Shown here: positions 34,697 to 49,600 of the stretch, one piece after another | Layout: every line of letters starts with the position of its first letter | Position numbering within the stretch: position 1 is the first letter of the stretch | Assembly (NCBI GenBank): GCA_030522415.1 | Contig: CM060113.1 | Location: 13,274,065 to 13,338,064, forward strand | Reading direction: 5' to 3' | DNA from: Channallabes apus | Taxonomy: Eukaryota; Chordata; Actinopteri; Siluriformes; Clariidae | DNA: 64,000 nt | Position numbers and translations under genes: made by a program | Notes under the pieces: model-generated | Told to the model about the DNA's origin: nothing | What the model saw: the letters and a program-made list of their open reading frames with translations, nothing else | Databases searched by the model: none

Positions 34697-37600
34697 TGGT
34701 GTGAAAAACTATTTGCCCCCCTCCTGATTTCTTATTCTTTTGCATGTTTTTCACCCAAAATGTTTCTGATCATCAAACACATTTAACTATTAGTCAAAGA
34801 TAACACAAGTAAACACAAAATGCAGTTTTTAAATGAGGGGTTTTATTATTTAGGGAGAAAAAAAATCCAAACCTACATGGCCCTGTGTGAAAAAGTAATT
34901 GCCCCCTGAACCTAATAACTGGTTGGGCCACCCTTAGCAGCAATAACTGCAATCAAGCGTTTGCGATAACTTGCAACGAGTCTTTTACAGCGCTCTGGAG
35001 GAATTTTGGCCCACTCATCTTTGCAGAATTGTTGTAATTCAGCTTTATTTGAGGGTTTTCTAGCATGAACCGCCTTTTTAAGGTCATGCCACAACATCTC
35101 AATAGGATTCAGGTCAGGACTTTGACTAGGCCACTCCAAAGTCTTCATTTTGTTTTTCTTCAGCCATTCAGAGGTGGATTTGCTGGTGTGTTTTGGGTCA
35201 TTGTCCTGCTGCAGCACCCAAGATCGCTTCAGCTTGAGTTGACGAACAGATGGCCGGACATTCTCCTTCAGGATTTTTTGGTAGACAGTAGAATTCATGG
35301 TTCCATCTATCACAGCAAGCCTTCCAGGTCCTGAAGCAGCAAAACAACCCCAGACCATCACACTACCACCACCATATTTTACTGTTGGTATGATGTTCTT
35401 TTTCTGAAATGCTGTGTTACTTTTACGCCAGACGTAACGGGACACGCACCTTCCAAAAAGTTCAACTTTTGTCTCCTCGGTCCACAAGGTATTTTCCCAA
35501 AAGTCTTGGCAATCATTGAGATGTTTTTTAGCAAAATTGAGACGAGCCTTAATGTTCTTTTTGCTTAAAAGTGGTTTGCGCCTTGGAAATCTGCCATGCA
35601 GGCCGTTTTTGCCCAGTCTCTTTCTTATGGTGGAGTCGTGAACACTGACCTTAATTGAGGCAAGTGAGGCCTGCAGTTCTTTAGATGTTGTCCTGGGGTA
35701 TTTTGTTGCCTCTCGGATGAGTTGTCTCTGCGCTCTTGGGGTAATTTTGGTCGGCCGGCCACTCCTGGGAAGGTTCACCACTGTTCCATGTTTTTGCCAT
35801 TTGTGGATAATGGCTCTCACTGTGGTTCGCTGGAGTCCCAAAGCTTTAGAAATGGCTTTATAACCTTTACCAGACTGATAGATCTCAATTACTTTTGTTC
35901 TCATTTGTTCCTGAATTTCTTTGGATCTTGGCATGATGTCTAGCTTTTGAGGTGCTTTTGGTCTACTTCTCTGTGTCAGGTAGCTCCTATTTAAGTGATT
36001 TCTTGATTGAAACAGGTGTGGCAGTAATCAGGCCTGGGGGTGACTACAGAAATTGAACTCAGGTGTGATAAACCACAGTTAAGTTATTTTTTAACAAGGG
36101 GGGCAATCACTTTTTCACACAGGGCCATGTAGATTTGGAGTTTTTTTTCTCCCTTAATAATGTAAACCTTCATTTAAAAACTGCATTTTGTGTTCAATTA
36201 TGTTATCTTTGACTAATAGTTAACGGTTTTTGATGAGCAGAAACATTTAAGTGTGACAAACATGCAAAAGAATAAGAAATCAGGAAGGGGGCAAATAGTT
36301 TTTCACACCACTGTATATCGCTGTTGCCTAGGAGAAACTATAGAGATAATGAGATCGCTTTTTAGATATTTCACTCGGTAGGTGTGCCTCATCCAATTTG
36401 TTTGCTCCATGGTGAATACATCATTATCTGAAGAGTGAGGTTATGATTTGGATCCCTGCCATAATAAAACATTAAAAAATAGAGTATGCTTTTCCAGAAG
36501 ACTCCCTGCAATAAATATATACACATACACACACACACACACACATTCATGTGAGATACTTTCAGAACAATCCCACTGAGCAACATCATAAAAAGATAAC
36601 TATAGGTCAGGGGAAGGAACTCCGTGCAAAATGGACTGAGCTGCATGTGTCTCAATTCGACCTGTGACCCTGTGGTTCATGAGAATCGGAGGATTCTGTG
36701 GTTCTTCCTCAGTTGTCAATGGAAAATGCTCTTCCTTCTAACCTTGCAAAGGGAGAATGATGCAGTTTTGGGCTGCATGTGATGACAATTGAAATGGCGC
36801 AGTGGAAAGCCAAGCACGTCCTGTGTGGCCTTCAGCACAGGTACAGGAAATTGTAGTCAGGAGATGAGTATGGCATGTAGGAAGCAAAAGCTGATGTGTC
36901 CCCCACCTCCCCTAAAACATCCTCACTTCACATTAAGTCCAGACAGGAAATAGGAAGGGCACTAGTAAGCAGATAAATCTGCACAAAAGGGACTTTGGCT
37001 CCCATCCTTCCAACACCACAAAGAAATCGACGTTTGCACTAGCCTTGTGTACTGTCTGTGTTTTTTTTTTTTTTTCGTGAAGCATGTGCTGCACACTGCA
37101 TGAAAAGAGGTGTATCTATACTGGGAAACCACTGATTTTCGGAAGTACCACTGATCATATACATCAAATTCCACCAAGCTAGGACACTTCCGGATTGATA
37201 TCAATTCAGATGTATCTTGCTGAGGAATCCTTCCATGGTACAAGCATTTGTTGCCATGGCAAATAATTTCAAATAATAAAAAAGGATTTTGTCAGGAGAC
37301 ATTCACACCTCAAGCTCTATTTGCATTTTCACATTTCCCACTTCCCTGGAAAAAACACTTCCAAAACCCTAATATCTATTGGGACATTACCCAGCCACTA
37401 CTTTTATTTCGCCCAACCCAAGCCCTCATAACTTAGTGACTTGATTGGTTATTGGGCAGGTATGTAGATAGACCCTATCCACCCCCGCCCCCCCCACCCC
37501 AGTACTATACAGTATATCACCCACACCCTTTAAAAAATGACAACAGAATTGATTCAGATTTTTTTTTAAATTAAAATCGAACTAAACACTTATAAATATA

Positions 37601-40600
37601 CAAAGCAAAGTAAGAAGCAAAGAAAAAAAAACATAAAACATGGAAAAATTAACAAATGTGCATTTACATGCAATACTAAAGCAACCATGCACCAGTGCGT
37701 GTTAGATGTCCAAAATAAATGTCGTTCTAGCTCGGTCCCATTAGATATTACACGCTGACGGCATGGCACGCAATGGCATCCTCCTCATCGGACATCAGTT
37801 CCAACATTGCAGTCTGCCACAGTTCTCTCTCTGCATCTGTTTGAACGACCCTACACCTGGACTCCAGCAACTGCAAAGCACACCATGTGTTAACCCCTAA
37901 AACATGATGTACCAAACTTAATACATAGATGAAGTTTTACACTTACAGTCGGTTTTTAGCCCCTGTCTTAATGGAGTCTCTTAACTGAGACTTTCCTGGC
38001 TGAGACAAAGAGTATTTCCTCTGCAATGTCTCATATGCCTCTTTTCCACTGCATAGTTCGGCACAGCACGGTTCAGTTCAACTCACTTCGGTTCGGCTCG
38101 GTTTGCGCTTCCACTGCAGTGTAGTAACGCTTTAGAGTGGGCGGGATTATTCACGTGTCGTTATAGTTGCGGCGCCTCTACTGCCATGACATCATCGTAA
38201 ACGCGCCACAAACAAACACACAACAATGGAGCATATCGACGGCATGGTGTTCTTCATTCTCGGCATGTGGATGTTTTTAACAGCGAGACGAAGGAGTGTG
38301 TTACAAAAGAGGCTGATGGCAGCCAAAGAAAAATTTTGGTTAATACAAAAAGGTGCGTGCGATCCTTCTCCGGCTGTTCTAAATATAGCGGGTCTGTTGT
38401 GTCTCGTGTCGCAAGTTCAGTGACGCAGTAATGACGATTTTCTCCGGCCAATCAGTGACCAGCAGAGTTTACACGTCACGTTTTGGTAACGGTTCGGCGC
38501 GCTTGGAACCTCGGCTGAGGTGGTACTAAAAAAAGGACCAGGTACCATGTACTGTTCCCAGTGGAAAACCCCCCAAAAGTGAGCTGAACTGAACCGTGTC
38601 GTGCCGTACTATGCAGTGGAAAAGCGCCAATAGTAAGTCCTGTAACATAACGAATAAAAAAAAAATCAGATAAGTGACAGAAACAATAAAAAATATTAGA
38701 GGGACAAAAATAAAGGGATATGAAAATAATTACAATAACAATTTCCGATTACCTTTTATACACTTAAATTTATACATCTTTAATTCCTCCAGCAGATACA
38801 TCATCACTGCCTGATCATGAAGTAAACTTGCTATGTGTGGAAAGGTGGTCGTATCATAAACTGTTAAATAATCTGAACACCTACAACAATGCAAGTAACA
38901 AAAAGTATTTGTGTAGCCAAATGCTGAGGCTAACTTGGCATGGTATAATTTACTACTGTATTGTCAGCTAACATAAAGCTCAACTTACCGCAATGCCCAC
39001 GTTATGCGCGCTCTTAGCTCTTTTATACACATGGCTCGACTCTTCCTGCGGTCTTCTCTCATCAAACTTGCGCTCAAATGCATGAAGACGCTGGATAGCC
39101 TCTTTAAGAAGTGTGCAGTTTGCTTCTTCTTCAAACCCTCAAGCTGAAGAGACAAAGGCACACCATGGCTAATCCCCCCACCCGGCTATGATAATAATAA
39201 CAGCACCTCTTTCTGCTAGTCATTAAGACACAAAAGGCCATCACCTCACACTGCTAGCTGTGAGGATTCCTAGAAAGTTTCCCAATGATTCCCGTATACA
39301 TCCTCATACATAAGGTATCTGGTCGTTTCACAAAATTTCCTTTCTGTACTACCTTTCCAAGCACTCCCATATACCCATATTTGTCGGAATACAGCTCTTT
39401 TCATGCAGTGGCAGTTTTGACTTACTGTAGCTCCTTCATTGAGAGCAGGGGATGCTGACTCCTTGTTTAGAGGAGGAGGTCTGTTCCATGGCCTGGCTGC
39501 TTCTCTCCTGCCGGCCGGACATGGTGCTATTTCAGGCTGACTCTGAGCCCCACTGTCTGCGTGAAATGTTAGGGTTTGGCCTTGTCAAAGCATGTCCTAT
39601 GTTATAAAAAGCTCACTGCTGTAGTTCAACTGTGAAGTTTTTCTTGACACAAGTTCTATAGAGTTGGTGGCCTTTTTTTTTTTGTGGCCATCCTTAATTA
39701 CAATATCATGATGCTCAGACTCTGTATATTTTGATTTGCAGCTTAAGTGTTGTCACGAGCAGCAAAAGCTTAATAAATTCCTCCTTATCTTTTGCTAAAG
39801 GAAATGGTCAAACACAAACTGTGGAAAGAAAACAGGAAATTTACCGCCTAGCACTAAAAGGTCTTAGGCATATCATTGCAACTATATTTCCTTTCATGTA
39901 GAGAACCTTTCAATTCATGTAATTCTATGGGTCTATAATCCTATGCTGCTTAGAGGTATACGGTAAGTATACTGTATATGGCCTATGTTTAGTGTAACTG
40001 TCCAAATGGTTGGCACTTTGAATCCACTTTTTTTTTTTATATATCCGTGACAGACTGATGATGCCAGCTTGTTCTTTTAGTGAGTTAAACCGTTGGCAAA
40101 CTGCACAGCTGTTGCGGGCAAGGTTGGTGAAATCTCTGGAATTGCATTCCATTTCAAGAGACAAAGCCCATTCAGCACCGAAGACCACCGAGGAACCTAA
40201 ACATGCACACTTAAATATTTATTTTACTTTATTTATATATCTTTCGAGAACATGAAGATTAGGTTTTAAATTACAGCACCTCCTGAGACCTGAGTTATTT
40301 TGTTCATCTTAATGGAATAAATGTTTACTTTGCCTATTGTGTCAATCTCGTGATGAACATTGAATGAAACCCTCACCTCCTCAGAGAAATGCTTTGTTAA
40401 TGGTTTGCTGAAGAAACAATAAGATTAGATAGGTAAGCATTGTGAACAAGACGTGGACTTTGCTGCAGAGACTCTGAGATTTATCAGTTTTGGAACTCAC
40501 TGGTAGACTTTTGAATAGTCTAATGAAAAAAGCACGTCCATTAATGGTGTGCTATTTTGAACAAGTGAAAAATACTATAGGGTATTATTAGTAAGATAGA

Positions 40601-43600
40601 TAGACACACTGAATGGTGTACTTATTTGGTGGAAAATTTGGGAATAATTTTTTTTCTGAATGTACATACAGTATATTGGTCACTTTTTTGTTTGAGAAAT
40701 TAACAGGTTTGAAAGTCATATAAAGCTTTGTTTAGCTAATATGCATGACTGTCTTCTTCAAAATATGTTCCGCGTGAAAAATGTTAGCTGTTAGAATGTT
40801 AAAAAATATTTTTTTTAAATGGAATAACCTTTGCTCTCTGTCTCTTTTGAACATTTAAGGCTATTCTGATATATATGAGTCATGTTAGAGTAATTATAAA
40901 ATATAAATGGTACTATAAATATGAAATAGAAATAGAAATATTCAATGTAAATGTAGTATTTATGTTTATACGCCAATTGTCCTCAACCTATAGGAATGTG
41001 AAATGGTTGCCAGATTGAAATTGTAAAAGCCTTATGAAATTATAATTATTATTATTATTTTTGTTTTTTTGCGGGGGAAAATTTTAAAAACAGTCTTAAT
41101 TAAATTAAATCAGACCAATTCCAACAAACATATGCCATAGAAAAATGACAATTAAATGCAGATGTTGTAGTCCTTTCCACAATTTACCGCACCAAGAAGA
41201 TCATAAATGATTTCTTTGTTGTTGTTGTGATCTTAACAAGGGTGTTTTCTCAAGATCAAAAGATGTTTTTTATGTTGTTGAAAGTCAGATCATTCATGTT
41301 TGTGGTACAGCATGGATGTACATGTGTGCTTTTATTTTAATGAGCAGGCACTGCAAGAGGTAACAGCTGGTGCGGTAATAAAGCTTCTGCTTTAACCCTG
41401 CAATGTCCAAATCATCACTGTGTAGCCGAATTCATCCATGTGACTGAGTGGAGTTTTTTTTTTTAGTTTTTCAAAATTTCCTCTTGTGGATAAAAAGTAC
41501 ATCCATCCATCCATCCACCAATGTACATACATTATTCATGGTTATCATAGTGATTCTGAATTCTTACGCAGATATCCAATCATGTGGCAGCAGGACAATG
41601 CATTTATGTAATGTTGACATAAAGCATCGGAGTAAATGTTTGTGACTATCTATGTGACTTTGATCGTGGTATGGATGTCGATATCATATGGATTGGTTTC
41701 ACTATTGAGCAGAAACTACTTATCTGCAAGGGATTTTGCCCTGAAGTTTGCACAGACTGGAAAAACACAGACCATGTGATTTTTTCCCCCTAATTTTCAA
41801 CTGTACAGTTTGGGTGAGCGTTTGCCCATGATAGCATCAGATTCCTGTTTTTAATTGACAGGAGTTGAATCCGATGTGGTCGTCTGCTGTTGTCGCCAGT
41901 ACACCTCAAGGTTTGATGCTTTGTGCATTCTGAGATGCTTTTCTGCTCACCATGGTTACAAAGAGGGATCATCACATTACTATATCCTTTTCTTTATCCT
42001 TTGTTTTTGGCCTCTTTCTTTGAGGTATGTGCAGTGGAGATGAGCCGTCTGATGAACGCCTGTTAAAAGTTTACAAAGCCAAGGAATCTTTATTGGACCT
42101 TATAAATTTGGGGGGGGGGGGGCAATGGGATGGGGGAAGCCCAAGCTGTCACTGCAGAGACCTTGTTTGACTCAATGAGACCTCCACCTGCCCTGATTAT
42201 GTAGGAGAAGTAATGAATATTAAGTTCACATTTTTCACCTTCACATTACTGTTGAGTTTTGGCATTGGAGCACTTGTTGAACATGGCAGATGTAGGTTTT
42301 ATTTAACGGGGAGAAAATCAGAATATCATTGATGCGTATCATGGAGAATCTGCCAAGAATGTTCCTTGAGATGTCATTAATTAGGCCCTGGCATACCGGA
42401 AGGGCACACGACAGCCTATATGCTATGATGTAGTAGTCTTAGTGAGTACTAGGGGTGGTTTGAAAAGCGGTTTTTCACTCACCCCCTTCCCTTATGTGGA
42501 CCAGATTAAATGCTCTTCTGAGATTGAATTTGGTGAATATATTTGTGGATCATAGTTTTTAAAGTTCTGAAGGGACAGTGATGATCGTAGTGGGAAAACC
42601 AGGAAGGGCTCTCGTTGTCAGAACAGGAAATCTTTGGTTTGTGCAGAAGAATCAACAGTAACGAGATGACTTGGAGACTTGGTGTTGACTGTGATTAAGT
42701 TGTCTGGGATGGGTCCCGTATCAAAGACATGAATCTACAGAAAGTCAGTGAGTGTTTGTGTGGGAATACTCAATTCCTCAACAGTGGCTTGTAGATGATG
42801 TTGAGTTGATCAGCTCTGTCAATACAGAAACCGCACCCAAGTGGATGATCTAAACAGGCAGGGATTAAGGAATTAAGAGAAAGAGAGAGCAAGAAAAAGA
42901 GAGAGAGAATGAAGTGAACTCACTGTGGGAAGGTATGTGGATATGGGTATGGCGCCGTCCTGGAGTCTGGTTGGATGGGAAACTGGGAGCATGCTGGGCG
43001 CTGGTTCAGGACGTGGTCAGGTTTGCCACAGCGACATGATGTCTTTCTCTCTTTTCAGGACTTATCTGGGTGTAGCCTAGTTACATGGGCTCAACGCTAC
43101 TGATGTTGGTTGCCATGATCCAGAAACCAGAGATTTTTGTATGCCTTTTTGAGGCACACTCAAACCCTCAGCTCTATAGGTGCGAGACCACAGTGCTAAC
43201 CACTTCCGCCACCATGCCGCCACATGGCCGATCGGATGTCAGGAAAAATGTTTAAAGAAAAATATTAAGTTTCTCACTAAAATGTGCCCTTATTGCTTAT
43301 ACTAAATATAATGTAATCAAATATCTGATCTGCTGTTTTGAGTTTTGTGGAGTGAATGTGATCAATTAGCCTAGTATCAGCAGAATCTAATTAGATCATA
43401 AATAAGTACACTGATGTTCCAATAACAGGAAATGACTAGAGGCACATTTGCTTGATCATGCACCTACTCATGTTGCCTGGCCTGGTGGTGTAATGGTCGA
43501 CATCACCACCTCATAACTCCAGGGTCGTCGGTTTGATGTTCAGTTCTGGTGAGTGAGTGGTTTGCTTTTATTCCCAGACCCCATCAGATCATGTTGCCTA

Positions 43601-46600
43601 TAAGAAAACAAACTGTTTAAATTCAGCTTAACTCATTCGCATGGAATCAATGTACACATTTCAAACAAGTGCTGCCTATAAACTAAACGTTTTTGTTCTT
43701 CCCCCAGTGTAATTTCATAGAGAAGACCAATGCAAGGCTCTATTTGTTGTAGTGATATAATCATGGTTCCAAATGAGTGTTCTAAATGAATCTTCCTAAT
43801 GTACAGTATATCTGAAAACATAAATATCAATTCATCCAGAATAACTATACTATCATGACTGTCTATCTGCGAATTCTTCAGTTGCCTTTTCAACAGATGG
43901 ACATTAATTTTTAACACTGATGGACATTAAGTCAGGCGCCCTTGCCAATTTTTACCAGTCAGCGATGAAGCATTCATCTGGTCCATGTTTAACAGGGTTA
44001 TATAAGTCAATGTTTTTTGAGAAAAGGAACAATATTATAGATGAGAATTTTTATGTATGAGATACGGCAGGTCATACAGTGCGCCTAATGTTATTCTACA
44101 TCAATCATGCCTAGCCATTATGCTGGACCCAGCACGAGCTCTTTTCTGTCACAGGGTAGAATCTATGGGAATGTCGATCATCTGAAACCACATGGAAGTA
44201 TAGATATGGCCACTCTTTCTTTATTCTGAGCTGCAGGAATAATATCCTGTTTAGGCAGATGGTCGTGCGAAAGCATAGGTTCACATTACCTCTAACATGC
44301 CTGACTGCATGTGTCAAATAGAGACATGAGGTATGCAGCGGCCTGCAGCTCATATAGAGTAGAGGGTGAGGCATGCACACATGTATTTCATTTATAATGC
44401 GTACATAGGATTTCCAGTGGGCTAACAAAGCTTCTAATAGCATGAAAAAAAAATGGCATGCAGGGTTTTTTCTTTTCTTTCCAGAAGCGAAAGATGTAAG
44501 GGTTTCTTACTGTATGTTGCATTCCCGACCAAAGTCTAATAGCCTGCACTAAACGGTTCTGCGGGAGAAATGTCAGTAAAACAGCTGAGATATTTGTGAA
44601 ATCCATCATCGCTCTTTGGCTGTTGTCTGCTACAGTATCAACATTCAGTCAACACTTCATTTATAGCGGTTTCAATATACCCCACTGCTCCCCCACCCAA
44701 TTCTGCAGAGCAAAAGCAAAACAACTTTTCTTTCATTTCCTCTCTCCTTTTAATCATCAGTTTGTTTCATCACCATTTCAAGTCTACTTCATGAGCCATC
44801 TGTCTTAGCAACAATGGCAGCCATTAGAATTTCCTGACGTGTTAATAGCCTTTCATGACATCATTTTTTTTTCTCCCATTAGCAGTACATAGTACACTTG
44901 CGTATATGAGTGGATGAACAAATGCTGCATGAGAACATAAGCCGACTATAATGAAGCTACCGTAGGGCATGCAGATAAACCTGGTGCATTTTATAACCAT
45001 CATTAGTGTTTCTCAGAATGCGAAAGAGTAATCAGACTCTTTATCTCCCACACTTCACGAGGAATATCATAGCTGAACTATGTAAATCTATTCCGAAGAA
45101 ACTAGTAATTTATCGCAATTACATCATATTGTGTAGCAGAAAGTGTTCAGATGTGGTGCCTGGGGTTTGTATAGAAAGCAGCTGGTCTGAATAATTTCAT
45201 AATTCTTTATGAGGGTGGGCTGTGAAGGCAAACATGCCTCCTGGCACGGTTCCAATAAATGTGCACCCCTAGAGATGAGTGTCCTGCCGTTGCTTCATAA
45301 AAATCAATTAGAAAGCGCTCAGCTGAAAGGCCATGGCCTTGACTGTGAGTCATTTGGTCTATGGACAATTGAACGGAAGACGTGAAGCACTCAGGGTCAA
45401 GGTGGTGACTTTAGACTGTAGATCTGTCTACACAAGATTGTTGTTAATAACCTTTGTCAGGGCTTTTTTTAATTGTTCTCGAACGTGCTGCAGGCAAGCG
45501 ACAGGTTTCCTCTGACTTGTCACCCACAGCGTGCTGCTGTTTGTTTAATAACCACAAACAAGTCCAAAGGCCTAGGAGACAGAAGAGACACTTGAGTCCT
45601 ACACTTTAACCTCAGGACCCGGACAGCTCAACTCTCTATGGTGAGGCGAGTCATTATGTCTTTGAAAAGGCCAGACAGCCGGCTGGGACTCAGCAGGTTT
45701 CAGCACAGTTTGCATACTTTTGAAAAAGATTGCATTTTGTCATGCAGAGGGGATGATGTGTTTTCAGTCGCCTGACCTCACATGCTGTTAGAGAGTTCTC
45801 AGTTGCAAAGGAAAAGCATGGTAAAAAAAAAATTGTTTTTTAGGAACACTTCTTAAAAATAGGAATATATTAAAAACTAGTAGTTTTAAAACTATTAAAA
45901 TATTCTTTCTCTGATTTCTATTGTAATGTAATTATAGCTAATATTTAAATAGACTGTACATTATAACGTGCTTGTGCAACATGCCACTATAGTATATAGA
46001 AAATTGAAATGACAGATTGTCTATCAATATTTTGCTTGTTTACTCACTCTCACTCACTCATCATAGTCTATACCCTGGCGCTGGTCCCAGGAGACTTGGG
46101 GCATGAGGCGGGGTACACCCTGGATGGGGTGCCAATTCATCATAGGGTACAGACACATACAAACATTCACATGTTGAAATGCCTATTAAAAGTTCATTTT
46201 CAATTATTTGTCACATGTACTTTATAGCACAGAGACATTTTATTATTTTTTTGTATATCCCAGTTAGGAAGCAGGGGTCACAGTGCAGGGTCAGCCAGGA
46301 TACAGAACCGCTAGAGAAGATAGGGGCTTATGGGCTCAACAGTGGCAACTTGGCGGCGTTGGGACTCAAACCTCTGACCTTCTGTTCAGATTGAGTCACC
46401 ACTTCCGTAATTAGCCTAATTACAAAAATTCGCCTAATTACAACAATCAGCCTAATTTGCATGTCTTGGGACTGTAGGAGGAAACCTAGAGTACCCAGAG
46501 TTAGTAAACCCACAGACCTGACGCAGGAATCAAACCTGGACCCTACAGGTGCAATTCAACAGTGCTATCCACTACGCCACCATGCCACCTTTTTGGTTGT

Positions 46601-49600
46601 TAAAAACGATAAAATAATGACTTTCCAAAAATTTTTCAATTTTTCCCTGAACGTTGCAAGGGACAACCGGGAGACCAATGAGCATATTTGCTATTTACTG
46701 CATGCCTTTATTGCTTGATATAGCATTTATGCAGAGCTTGCCAGAAACCACACAGATGAAAACAAATCCCCTGCAAATGCTTCTTCCTGTTGCATAGCAT
46801 TTTTGGTTGCTTTTGTTTTTATCGAGTTGATGTTCAAGAATAAATCTTCAGAGCTTGAGAAAAGCTGCAAGCTGGTGCCAAGAGGCTCAACGGAGCACCA
46901 TAAACACTTTGCAGGCACACAGTCAAATATTTACCAAACTCTGTTGTGCACTCCAGGGGCAGGATGCATTTGAAGGGCTTAGATAATGTATATGACATAC
47001 TGTACAGTGGTGTAGAAAGGTTGCCTCTAATTGGCCTGCAGTGAGCATTGACTTCAGTTGTCCTATAGTCCCTTGGTGTCTTGTGTAACTGCCTTTTGGT
47101 ATTGATTCCTAAAGGTGTTGCAAACATTCCTCTGAGATTCTGGTGCATGCTGACACGGCTGTCGCATGTTACTGTATTTCTGCAGATTTCTCAGAGGTTC
47201 CACCAAGAGCACGAATAATGATTATTATTGATGATTGATGATATTATTGATGATTATGATTATAGCACGAATTAGCAACAGCTAATGATGTTGAATATCT
47301 TATTTCATGCATCATTGTACCGTTTTATGCTTTGCTTCTCACAGCTAAGATGACCAGTGTGATTTTTCATTCATTCATTCATTCATTCATTTTCTGTACC
47401 GCTTTATCCTTATATACAGTATCGCGGGGGCCTGGAGCCTATCCCAGGAAACTTAGGGCACAAGGACAGGGTGCCAATCCATCGCAGGGCACACACACAT
47501 ACTCACATACACACACTCATTCACACACTACGGGCAATTTGGAATGTCAATTAACCTAACCTACATGTCTTTGGACTGTGGGAGGAAACCGGAGTACCCG
47601 GAGGAAACCCACCAAACACGGGGAGAACATGCAAACTCCATGCACACAGAGACGGGAATCGAGCCTGGCCGGGGAATCGAACCCGGACCCTGGCGGTGCA
47701 AGGCGACAGTGCTAACCACTACACCACCGCGCCCAGTGTGATTTTCTATGTATAAAATATAACGACAAATACATTATTTTTATTCAGATTCGGGTATTAC
47801 ATGTATAAGATTTTTAAAAAATATATATATTCCAAATTCCGTAGTTGCATGAATGTATAACAAGAGACTTTTTCCTCCTAAATTTCATTCTTACTGTATT
47901 TATTTCACTTACTTACATTTCTAAACTTGTGAAATGGCAGCTCATGGTCTTCACATGTAGCGTAATGTACCCATTTCACAACCTGCTTTCATCTGTAATT
48001 ACCTCCAGATGTCCCTGATGTGTCTTGGTGACATAATCATTAGCCCTGCTCCGTGTGAGTGCGCCAGTAATGGTCGGAGATCATTTGACATGTGTGCTGT
48101 GACCTTTAGCCTTATGTCTTTTCCACATCTGACTCTCACCAGCAGAGAAAGCCTTAATAGGCTCTTCAAAGCTCAACCACTTAAAAAAAAAGGAATAAAT
48201 CACGATACATTCTGTCTTGATATATTAGTTATTGGTAATTCCATAGATTAGTGTCAGATTTCAAATATATATCTTTAATAAACTCTAAATGTAATATATC
48301 TTTCCACATATTTGATCCTGATCCAGATCTATGTTATCTTGAAATCATTACTTTTTGACCCTTAAAACAGCCGATACTCCCACTTTTTATAGCAACCTTG
48401 TTAAACTTAACTTAAAAATATCAATAGCCAAATTTATGTTCAGATCATTATGCTTATTTTTTTTGCCATGTCATTACTAAAGTTTACTTACTGTATATAT
48501 CAAGTATTTGTGACATTAAACTATAGTTGAACTAACTATGATAGAGCTAAAGTTTTACGTATTGACCTTACTGTAAATCTTACTTTCTTACTCCTAGATT
48601 ACCACTGATGGATTGTGCCTTGGTTTAACCATTGACCCATTGTTGCCTCTGAGCCTCATTAGGATGCTCAGTAAAAAGCTCTACGGAATTTAAGGGGCGT
48701 TCAAGTCAAACCTTGAATAACAGAACACAGCTATGAGTAAAACCTCGCTTCTCACTTTATTTCTCTATATAATCCCCTGCTATACTAATGCACTCATCCC
48801 AGCGTTTCACTAGTGCTTGGATACCATCAAGGTAGAAAGTTTTTTATCAGTATGCCAGTGCCATGATCTGACTACCAGCTTCATGTATAAAACGCTGGCC
48901 TCCCAGGAACCCCTTTAACCCGAAAAAATGTGGAAATAGCTAGGAGCGAGGTCAGGACTGTATGGGGGATGTGGCAATAACTCCCAGCTGAGTTCCTATA
49001 ATGTGCAAGTGGTGTTCGTGAATGATTATGTGTACAGTTCCAACAGACAAATGTGTCTCTTCCACAAGTTATCCATCCATTTTTAAGGCTTAGTAGGCTT
49101 CAAGCCACCTCAACCGGGATAGTCATTCATGAACGTACACCTTCTTTAAAACGCTTCCACCATTCAAATGCTTTACTGTGGAAAGGGTCTGATCACCATA
49201 CCATCAAGTCTTCAGTAAAAGACAATAGTTTTTGTGCTTTCATTCATCAAAAATTTCATTACCCTGTTTGACTTGAACGCCCCTTGTACTTAGACGTATT
49301 AGACATTTTCTGAATATTAAGCACCCTACCCAGTTAGTCTAATTCCTCCTTTGTTTATGACATATTTTGTTCCTTATTATTCATTACTAAGCACTATTAT
49401 TTCACATCACTTTGATTTGTTACTAACACTCAGGCTTAAGCTTCATCCATCCATAAGACTCCTAACTGTAATGTCCATAAGCTGCCACTGTGCCCCATTG
49501 ACTCTTTCTAAATTGATTAAATATTGAAAAAAAAAAAGTTTAAGATGAATTCATCTGGTTCAACAAACAAAGTGTTGAGACTAACAAATTCGCAAAATGA

